IMG/VR virus record: IMGVR_UViG_3300006734_000051
Coordinates: 1-20,723 of that record
Direction: 5' to 3' (one strand)
Origin: a virus
DNA: 20,723 bases
The notes beneath the pieces are model-generated. The model was not told the DNA's origin and did not search any database. It was given only the letters and a program-made list of their open reading frames with translations. A program made the position numbers and the translations under genes. Of this stretch, positions 1 to 8,400 are shown piece after piece (position 1 is the first letter of the stretch; each line of letters opens with the position of its first letter).

Positions 1-1
1 A

Positions 2-64
2 CAACGTGAACGTCAACAGAAGTCATGGGAGAATTGTTGGTTAGATTCTTCCGAGTGTGACTAA
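2..64 (+). CDS. 3' end of an unidentified upstream phage gene (partial)
   Basis: Reading from base 2 gives 20 open codons and then TAA at 62-64. The other two + frames meet stops early (TGA at 7-9; TAG at 42-44). The visible tail is charged at first (Gln/Arg/Glu/Lys) and then holds two Cys and two Trp in a WENCWLDSSECD ending. I do not recognise the family from so little. In related phages other baseplate or hub genes lie upstream of gp25, so a structural protein is plausible but this is inference from position only. The stop codon is embedded in a late-promoter-like octamer and is followed within 6 bases by a terminator hairpin, which fits the end of a transcription unit. Confidence 0.55.
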   Translation, partial: QRERQQKSWENCWLDSSECD

Positions 65-67
65 ATA
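60..67 (+). promoter_or_regulatory. T4-type late promoter motif ACTAAATA upstream of gp25
   Basis: ACTAAATA differs from the T4 late consensus TATAAATA at the first two positions and is identical to the octamer at 11740-11747. It contains the TAA stop (62-64) of the upstream gene. If the T4 geometry holds (octamer at about -13 to -6), transcription would start near base 73, giving a leader of about 19 nt with AAAGG (76-80) as a weak ribosome site for ATG 92. The motif is seen; use as a promoter is inferred from its recurrence before four other genes here. Confidence 0.6.
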
Positions 68-69
68 CA

Positions 70-90
70 GGGGCTAAAGGCCCCTTTTTT
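70..90 (+). terminator. Rho-independent terminator between the upstream gene and gp25
   Basis: A GGGGC arm (70-74) pairs with GCCCC (80-84) around the loop TAAAG, and six T follow directly (85-90). The gp25 ATG begins two bases after the last T. A perfect GC stem plus U-tract is textbook for intrinsic termination of transcripts coming from the left. The predicted start of the gp25 late transcript (~73) lies inside the left arm, so that transcript could not form the full stem. Confidence 0.85.
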
Positions 91-91
91 A

Positions 92-496
92 ATGGCAATT
101 CAACTCCGAAGAAAAGAAAAGACTTTTATTGACATCAGTATTGGATTTGAACCCAATCCTTTGACTAAAGATCTTCCTCTAGTTTTAGATCAGAGGGCAA
201 TTGAGACATCAATGAGAAATTTAGTCCTCACCAGACCCGGCGAGGTTCCCTTTGACAGGGATATTGGGTCAAATGTTTACCAATTACTCTTTGATATGAA
301 TGATCCTGCCACAGAGGAGTTGATAGAGGTAGAAGTCCGAAGGACGATTGAATTCAGTGAACCACGGGTTGAGGTAAGAAATGTGAAGGCAGAGGGTAGG
401 CCAGAAGAGTATGCTTTTTTGCTGACAATTGACTATAATATCATTGGCAGAGATGAGGTTATTACTGTTCAACAGATCTTAAGACCTACCAGATAA
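92..496 (+). CDS. gp25: Baseplate wedge subunit gp25 (GPW/gp25 family)
   Basis: A 134-residue protein matching the length of T4 gp25 (132 residues) and of the GPW/gp25 family. Hallmarks: NPLT near the N-terminus, the LTRPGEVPF block at residues 46-54 followed by D-x-G-S-N-V-Y-Q-L-L-F, and the family EPR motif at residues 90-92 (SEPRVEV). In contractile tails gp25 sits in the inner baseplate wedge with gp6 and gp53 and helps nucleate sheath assembly; this role is known for the family, not shown here. ATG 92 is the only plausible start because no start codon lies between the upstream TAA (62-64) and it. It directly follows the terminator's T-tract, with no strong Shine-Dalgarno; the nearest is AAAGG at 76-80. 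gp6 follows after 34 bases. Old annotations of this family as a lysozyme are not supported by catalytic residues here. Confidence 0.97.
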   Translation: MAIQLRRKEKTFIDISIGFEPNPLTKDLPLVLDQRAIETSMRNLVLTRPGEVPFDRDIGSNVYQLLFDMNDPATEELIEVEVRRTIEFSEPRVEVRNVKAEGRPEEYAFLLTIDYNIIGRDEVITVQQILRPTR

Positions 497-499
497 CTC

Positions 500-507
500 T
501 ATAAATA
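500..507 (+). promoter_or_regulatory. Consensus T4-type late promoter TATAAATA upstream of gp6
   Basis: A perfect TATAAATA octamer lies three bases after the gp25 stop and 23 bases before the gp6 TTG. With T4 late spacing the transcript would start near 513, leaving an 18-nt leader that carries GGTAGGA (521-527). This is the strongest promoter match in the window. Confidence 0.8.
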
Positions 508-530
508 GTCAAAAGTAGACGGTAGGAACA

Positions 531-2465
531 TTGGCAGGAGCCATTCAATTAACTGAGGTCGATTTTGACCAAATTAAATCCAATTTAATAGATTACTTAA
601 AATCAACACGTCAGTTCACTGATTATGATTTTGAGGGGTCTAATTTATCTGTAATTTTGAACCTGATCGCGTATCAGGCTCAACTTAACGCATATTCCAC
701 GAATATGATCGCCAATGAGTCATTTTTGGCGAGTGCTAGCATTCGTGATAATGTAGTTGCTAACGCTAGATCAATTGGATACGTTCCAGCATCTGCTAAA
801 TCTGCATTTTCAGAGGTAGATTTTACTTTTCAGTTGGATCGTGAAAGATTTCCTAGTGGATTTCCACAGTTTTTAACCATTAATCCCGGATTATGTTTCT
901 CTACAGGGGGCGGAAGGAGGAATTTTGTCTTTAATATCATTGATCCTGAGACATCTGCAGTCTCAAATGATGGAGAGTGTCGATTTTTAAGAGTTAAAGT
1001 TCATGAAGGGGTGTTGCTAAATGCATCATTTCTTGTTGATGAGAGTAATTTTAATCAAAGATTCGTAATTCGTAACAAAAATGTCGATACTACTACTATT
1101 AGAGTAGAGGTCCAGGAGAATCCACAACAAGATGAAGTTAAATTTTACGCTCAAGCTAATAATTTAACCACGATTGGACAAGAATCGAGGGTTTATTGGC
1201 TAGAGGAAGTTGATGAGTCTTTCTATGAACTCACCTTCGGTGATGGTTTCTTTGGTAAAAAGCTACAAAATGGGGCTAAAATCTTAGTATCTTACATTGT
1301 AACCAACGGACCCATAGCAAATGGTATTCACGGCGAAACAAATTACGCATTTATTGGACAATTGTTTGATACTTCCGGTAATTCTATCTCTGGAGTTCGA
1401 CCAAACATCTTATCCGCAAGTGTTACAGAGGGTGGAGCCGACATTGAGAGCACATCTTCCATCAAATTCAGAGCCCCTAGGGAGTATGCAGCTCAAAATC
1501 GCACTGTTACAACTGAAGATTATGAAATCTTAGTCCGTAAGATCTATCCGGCAATTGAGGATGTGTATGTAATAGGTGGTGAGAACATGCCTATCCCACA
1601 ATTTGGTAGGATTTTTGTTGTAATCAAACCCAAAACTGGTAACTCCCTATCACAAATTGCCAAAAATTTCATCAAAAAGTCATTAGACCCATTTAGAGTC
1701 GCCTCTCTCGACATTCAATTCCTAGATCCAGACATTTTGAATGTGGAAGTTGTTTCTGCTGTCTATTTTGACGAGAAAAGAACAATAAAAGATCAGTCAG
1801 CAATCATTGCTTCGGTCAGAAGGACTCTTGAAAGGTATGTTGACTCCCAAGCAGTGCCTCGTTTTGGTGGTGCTATACGGTATTCTAAGATAGTTGGAGC
1901 TATTGATGATAGTGATGAGTCAATTACAAGAAACAACACGTTCCTGAGACTCAGAAAGGACGTTGTAGCGATCAGAAACACCTCTGCCACCTATGAAATC
2001 TGTTTTGAAGAACAAATTAAGGTCAATTCCGAGGAGGAAGAGCTTACATCAGACCTGCAATCAGTGGTTTACTCCTCTGGATTCGAAGTTGAGGTTGAAG
2101 GAGTTCCAGATCCTAGGATTTTCTTCTTTGAGGATGACCCTAAAACCCGAAAATTCATTAGAAATAAAAATAACGAGATCACTCACATCTTAGCCAAAAT
2201 TCGCAGCTTCTTTTTTGATCGTGATAACAACAAAATCATCGATGATAAGGAATTTGGAGAAATTGACTACTTCTCTGGGGAGGTTCGTATCGGATATTCA
2301 CGACCGGTAACTATTGTTAATACAGTATTACCGAGAAATATCATAGAAGTTCGTGCTATACCTAGAGATTCCGATATTATAGCTAAAAATATAACATTTT
2401 TAGAACTTGATGTTTCTAAATCCGACATTGTAGCCATCATCGATACAGAAATTTCAGGATCATGA
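531..2465 (+). CDS. gp6: Baseplate wedge subunit gp6 (baseplate J-like)
   Basis: A 644-residue protein, close to T4 gp6 (660 residues). The N-terminal ~90 residues (DFDQIKSNLIDYL, then LIAYQAQLNAY, then ASIRDNV, then a GYVP segment) are the typical start of phage gp6 proteins. A conserved FGDG-F-G-K-K-L-Q-N-G block is at residues 236-246, and the AP-x-x-Y-A-AQNR-V-TTEDYE block with the following GGE...PQFGR...IKP begins near residue 316, as in gp6/baseplate J proteins. In T4, gp6 dimers link neighbouring wedges into the inner ring. The start is TTG at 531, preceded by GGTAGGA only 3 bases away; no in-frame ATG precedes the conserved N-terminus and the next internal Met would delete it. The stop overlaps the next gene's ATG (ATGA, 2462-2465), suggesting coupled translation. 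Residues 563-574 resemble an EF-hand loop (D-x-D-x-N...E). Confidence 0.95.
   Translation: MAGAIQLTEVDFDQIKSNLIDYLKSTRQFTDYDFEGSNLSVILNLIAYQAQLNAYSTNMIANESFLASASIRDNVVANARSIGYVPASAKSAFSEVDFTFQLDRERFPSGFPQFLTINPGLCFSTGGGRRNFVFNIIDPETSAVSNDGECRFLRVKVHEGVLLNASFLVDESNFNQRFVIRNKNVDTTTIRVEVQENPQQDEVKFYAQANNLTTIGQESRVYWLEEVDESFYELTFGDGFFGKKLQNGAKILVSYIVTNGPIANGIHGETNYAFIGQLFDTSGNSISGVRPNILSASVTEGGADIESTSSIKFRAPREYAAQNRTVTTEDYEILVRKIYPAIEDVYVIGGENMPIPQFGRIFVVIKPKTGNSLSQIAKNFIKKSLDPFRVASLDIQFLDPDILNVEVVSAVYFDEKRTIKDQSAIIASVRRTLERYVDSQAVPRFGGAIRYSKIVGAIDDSDESITRNNTFLRLRKDVVAIRNTSATYEICFEEQIKVNSEEEELTSDLQSVVYSSGFEVEVEGVPDPRIFFFEDDPKTRKFIRNKNNEITHILAKIRSFFFDRDNNKIIDDKEFGEIDYFSGEVRIGYSRPVTIVNTVLPRNIIEVRAIPRDSDIIAKNITFLELDVSKSDIVAIIDTEISGS
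2462..2465 (+). other. ATGA stop/start overlap joining gp6 to the 2520-residue gene
   Basis: ATG (2462-2464) of the next gene overlaps the gp6 stop TGA (2463-2465). An AGGA (2456-2459) lies only two bases before the ATG. No late-promoter octamer sits before this start, unlike most of the other junctions here, so the downstream gene probably relies on gp6 mRNA and on translational coupling. Confidence 0.7.
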
Positions 2466-5400
2466 CAGATCAAGTATTAGACCAAAGCACCGATTACAGA
2501 CAGGAGATTGCCGGACCTTCTGATCTTGTCAATCAACTTATCCCGTCATGGATTTGGGAAAGATTTACACTGGTCAAAGATGGGATGGTTGTCCCGACTG
2601 GACCATCATCTCGATTCCCAAACTTTATTGCTCGATCCGATGAAAGTGAGCAAAGATTAGGTTTTGGTCAAGATATTTTACAGAATCTTTTAAAGTATAG
2701 AAACTTTGATACTTATAAGAATAAACTAGTACAATATAACTACTTAGCCGTTAATGGTGGTGTCGGTGAAGGTGGATTACTCTTTGCTCCAGTAGATACT
2801 GAGGATGGCCAGAATATATTGGCAGCAAGTCCTCAAGGTGATGCCCAGGCGGTTATGTCTGGTAACCTTGTCAATAAGAAGTTAAGTTCATTGTCCTTCG
2901 ATAATGATGAAGTTATCGAGTTGATGGATGGCACTGGGTTTCCAGAGCGTAATGGAGTCATATTGATAGATGATGAGGTTATTCTCTATCGTTATCGAAT
3001 AGGTAATTTCCTTTATGACCTTCAGAGAGGTGCATCAGGAACAACTGTCTTACCTACTTTCCGTACCAACGGAACATATCTGTCACAAACAATTCCTGCT
3101 GACCATTTTGCAGGGTCTGTGGTTGTCAATCTATCCAATTTGTTCCTTTTGGCGATGTTGGAGACGATTCATAAATCGTATACTCCAAATATAGAGAGTG
3201 ATAGAGTATGTCCTGAAGTAAACAGGTCATCACTTCTTCAAAACATAAAGGACTTCTTTGCATCTAAGGGTTCCAAGCTTGGAATCAAGGCATTATTTAA
3301 GATGTTGTTCTGTGAGAACGATGTTGAGGTATTCTATCCTGGAGATAGGATGATAACTCCGTCCAAATCGACTTGGTCGGAACAAATGATTCTTAGGAGT
3401 GTTCCAATTCCCGAGTTATTCACTGATCCGAACGAAAATTATATACTCCCAGACAAAACAATTGGATCTGAACTTGTTCTTAAGTCATATCTTAATGATA
3501 AGGATATCTTTGCTAAAACTGTTGTTGATTACGCATCAAATTATCCATATGAAAGTGAAGATCAGTTTGAGATGTATCTCAACGAGAGTTTATTCGAAGG
3601 GGAGATCATTGCCAATCCTAGAACTAAACTGACAAGAATTTTAAAGAATCCAGTAGTGTCTGTTACTGATGAAATTGACACTTTTATCGTAACGGTAGAG
3701 ACAACACTTGGATTCCCAGATAAAGGTGTAATATTCATAGACAATGAGGCGATATGGTATACAGAAAAATCACTCAATCAGTTTTTAAATTGTAAAAGAG
3801 GGTTTATAGGTGTTGCTTCGGAACATCTTCCCGGATCATTTGTCTATGGACCATTCTATGTTGAGACATCCACTGTAGATGACAATGGCACCCGATTTGT
3901 AAGTCGTTCTTGGCCACTAGGACTTGTAGAAGATGTTAAAATTGAAGATCCAGGTTTATTGCACACTTTAGATGATGAAATTACCATAAACGGTCCAGGT
4001 AATACAGACCCTAGAGATCCAGTCTTGGGCGTGACTGGTTCTGACAATGTTTTTGACCCAACTTGGAGAGAAAACTTCTCAGATGAGTTGGCAATGACTA
4101 ATGTGGGACTTCCCACTGTGGATAATCCTCTTGGAATCGGTTTTATCAAAGATAGAACACGAGGACCTGATGGTATATACTTTGATCACGACTATACCTT
4201 CGTATCTTCCGGTGGATTTCCAGAATTCGCTATTGGACCCTTCAATAGAAACTCAAATTTAGTTTTACCAGAGAATCGGGTTGGTCCTGGAATTGATCCT
4301 TCTGCCTTTATCGGCATTATACCCAGAAGGGACAATATTAAGGCCAATTTAGTTGGTCGTGAACTTGATGGGAAACCGATTTACGTATTTGACGAAAAAG
4401 GAAACGATCAAATTGGTCTTTTCATTGATGGGGTTCGTGCATTTAGTAATGTATCTAAAAAGAAGATAGTTCAGGGTTCAATTGCTTCATTTAGTATTAT
4501 AAAACCTGGATCTGGTTATAAAAATCCAACAGTTGTTATTACTCCTCCAATAACGACTGCCCAAGTTTCTGTTGATCCAGTAACAGGATCTATTTTAGCA
4601 GTTACTCCCACTTCAACAGGAAATTATCCAGATAACCCTAGTGTTAGAATCTCAAGTGGTGAGGGTGCAAGTTTTTCTTTGTTATTTGACAATTTTGGTA
4701 GAATTACTGATGTATCGGTACAAAGTGGAGGTAGATTTTATAAAGATCAACCAATCTTGCAAGTTGTTGATGGTTCTGGAAGGGGAAGAGGTGCTTTAAT
4801 CAATTGTGAGACTGATGGTGATAAAATCATCAGTGCAAGAGTAGTTAGCAGTGGAATAGACTATCATCCCATTGCTACGTTTGTTAGAGCCGTCCCGATT
4901 GGTTCTGGGGCGGAGATTAACGCCACTGTTGAGTTCTATAAGTTTGATCGTTATGCAGAAGTTATTAATGAACGTGATTTTACCTTTGACAGAGGTAATG
5001 GGTTCTTATACGAAGCAAATACTCCAGAGTCGGGAGTTAAAAGGACAACATATGGTTATATTTGTTCCCCGACTCAGTTAAGAAGAGCAACAAATGATGA
5101 TGGATCCAATCACTCACCTATCTTAGGTTTTGCCTTTGACGGTAACCCAATTTACGGACCATATGGATATGAAAATGGCGTCGATGATGCTAATGGTATT
5201 CGTAGGATGGAAAGTGGTTATATTTTAAGACAGGATAGAAGGCAGATAATTCCAAGTGGTGGTGGAAGGAATGTAGGGTCTAATCCTCCATCAATTAGGC
5301 AATTCCCTATGGGAACATTTGTGGAGGATTACCTATTTGCTCCAGATCAAGTTGCAGGCATTGAACTTCCTCCACCAGTAGATGGAGGTCTTATTGAGAC

Positions 5401-8400
5401 TGAAGCAGAACTATTGATTGTTTCAGAATCTGGTCTTGTTTTGGAGACTGATGTTTTTGACCCTTCATTGAATAATAACTTATTAGAGGATTTATTTGAA
5501 GCGCCTTTATTAAACTCAGAGAAATCATTATTTGTCGTTACTGAAAACATTCCCAAGTATCTTGGAGGAATAGGTAATACATTCACCGAGGCCTTATTGA
5601 ATACTAATGATGATAGAGAGGTGATGACGAGTGCCGGAGCAGATGACTTCGAGACTGAACCCATACTAACAAGTGTATTTGATATTAAGGAGTCAGATTT
5701 ACAAAACAATAATGATCAAGATATTGTAACCAGCTCGGGATCAAATGATAAGTTGGTGTTGAATGTTGTTGATTTTGATACCGAAAATCCTACAAAAGAA
5801 CTGAACGATAACAATAACACCACTATTCTAATTGGAACTGGAGGACAGAGTGGTCTCAGGAGCCGTCCAATCTTACTGAATAAACTAGATGACAATGGAA
5901 TATATATTGAAACTGATGTTGAGAGAATTAAATGTGATACAGGAAACCCGGATGACCCTGATCCTATTCCACCTTGGATTCTAGGAGAAAACAATTGTCG
6001 TTTGTGTAATACTCCAGAATATCCCAAGGAACTCTATCCCGATGGGATTCATGCATACTTTATCACCATTGATGAAGAGGGCGTTCCTGCTTTCCCTTAC
6101 ATCATCGGTAAAACATTCTGTGACAGACCTATATCTCAAGTGGTGAATTTGATTGATAGTGAAGGGGTAGAGGCTATCAATAGGTCTACGATTTATAGTT
6201 CAAACGTTCCTGATGAAACTCCATTGACATTTGATTTCGCACAAGTCGAAAGGTTACGTAATAATTTCTTGACACCAACCAACGATGAAATTGAACTGAA
6301 AATTGCTGATGTATCAACTGGTTCAATCCATAAAGTCATTGTTGATAATGGAGGAAGTATACGTAGGGATGAAGCACCACCTCAAAGTCCAGTAGGAAAC
6401 CTTTTCTTAGTAACTCACGATTCGATTAGAATTATTGCAAGTGTGGGTTTATCAAGTTCTACTAACAACGTAATTATTGTTAGATCAAGGGATGATAGGG
6501 GAATTATTACTGACTACAGATTAACTAACAACAATGATGAAGATATTGTCGTTAGTGAGATAGAAGTAGAGTCGAATCCAATCATCGTTGGTTCTAGGAC
6601 CATAGAGGATGTTAGAGATGGAACAGTAGTAGCAGGTGCAATGGTAGGAGACTTCTGTTACTTTGAAAACAGAGGAACAGGTGGTGGTGGAGCCGAAGCT
6701 AAAGTTATGATGGTCGAAGGTGAACAGGTTGTAAGTTCATCATCAAGTTTGGTTGCCACAAAATTAATATCTCACAGACAAAGACTAGATCTAAGTTTCA
6801 ATAGAAACAGAACCTTTACATTTGTACCAGATACAATAATCACTACATTCAGTGAAATCAACACGACTAGATCAAAGGCAAGAGTGGTATCTTACGACTC
6901 TGATAGAAAGATCCTGATTGTTCAAGTCTTTACAGAAGATTTGATTCAGTATGGAGATAGTTTCTTTGACAACCGAGGGCAAAAGATTACGATGCCTACC
7001 TCCCCAACCACAAGGTCAAGGAGAGGTTCAATTGGTAATAATAGTGCAACATTTAGTTCATTTGTTGAACCAGGATCAAGATTAGATGGTTCTGATTTAC
7101 AACCAGGTGACCTGTGGTGGTCGTTACAGACCGGAAGACTGTATATTTATTATGATGATGGAATTTTAGACGAAGGACAGATCGAAGGAAGCACATCACA
7201 GTGGGTTTGTACACATCCAATTGGTGTCAGACCACTTGGAGCATATGCTAGTGATAAAGAGATCGGAACTACACAACCAACGACAAAACTTGTTTATAAT
7301 GAACCTGGTTTAAATGTAGTAACTATTTCAAACACAGCACCAGATTCCAGACCAGATAAAACTCCTAACGTATTAGGTGACCTTTGGTGGTCTGCACATA
7401 CTGGTGTTATGTACATATGGAATAGTGATGATATCAATCAGTATTTCGATCCTATAAACAATAATATAGAGGGCGGATATACTGCTGAGTGGGTTTGTAC
7501 CGACCCCTCAGGATTAGTTCCATTTGGAGAATACTCGTCAGATAGTCTATATCCTGTTCCATCTACTTCAAGAACTGGTAATGTATATTCATCGACCATC
7601 AGAGTTATTATTTCGGATACTGCACCTACATTCTCTTCTAGTTTAGTTGATGGAACTTGCACCCCAGTTGAACCTGGTAATTTATGGTGGTCACCAGTTA
7701 CTGGTAAGATGTATATCTGGTTTGAGGATTCAACCAGTAAACAATGGGTTGTAACTAATCCACACGGAACTATCTCAGGTCAGTATTCATTTGATGGACT
7801 CGTTGGATCTGGTGGAGGAAGTGGTGGTCCCGATGATGATACCGCATATGCACCTATTGCACGTCTTCCAGAACTTTCTACACAAGAAAGGTTGTTCTTC
7901 GTAAACACCAATAATTTCTTACCACAGGATCAGATTGAGTTCCAGATGGGAGCACCTGGATTTGATAAACGGAATGAAAAGTCAAAGGTCAGACAAGTTA
8001 ATGACTTTGATTCTGCAATGATTGTGACTCGTGCGTTCGAGGATGAGACTGGTGCAATAGATCTACCTGATGGTACGATCACCGCAAATACAACAAGAGC
8101 ACTTTATACTGTTAATACCGAAACTCCTCACAAATTAAAAGTTGGAGACCTTGTCGAGTTTCGTAATTCTAAATTTGAAAAGGTCAACGGAATTCATGAG
8201 GTTGTAGAGGCTGGTTTTGTAAATCTTGCCAAGGGATATGTGAGAGTTAACTCAGATGGTGGTATATACGATGTGGTAATTACAGATCCCGGTAGATACT
8301 ATACAGAGGATTTTTATATTACATTCTCTGGAGGACATGGAAATGGTGGACTAGCTATAGCCCATGTTGATCCCCTTACGGGTCAAATAGTAGATGTCGA

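Noticed and set aside
92-496. Lysozyme function for gp25
   Set aside because: Older annotations call this family a lysozyme, but no catalytic Glu/Asp arrangement is visible and the family is structural.
5348-5989. Frameshift or assembly error as the cause of the low-complexity stretch in the YHYH-like domain
   Set aside because: The frame is open throughout and both conserved flanks are in the same frame, so a sequencing frameshift is not needed to explain it.
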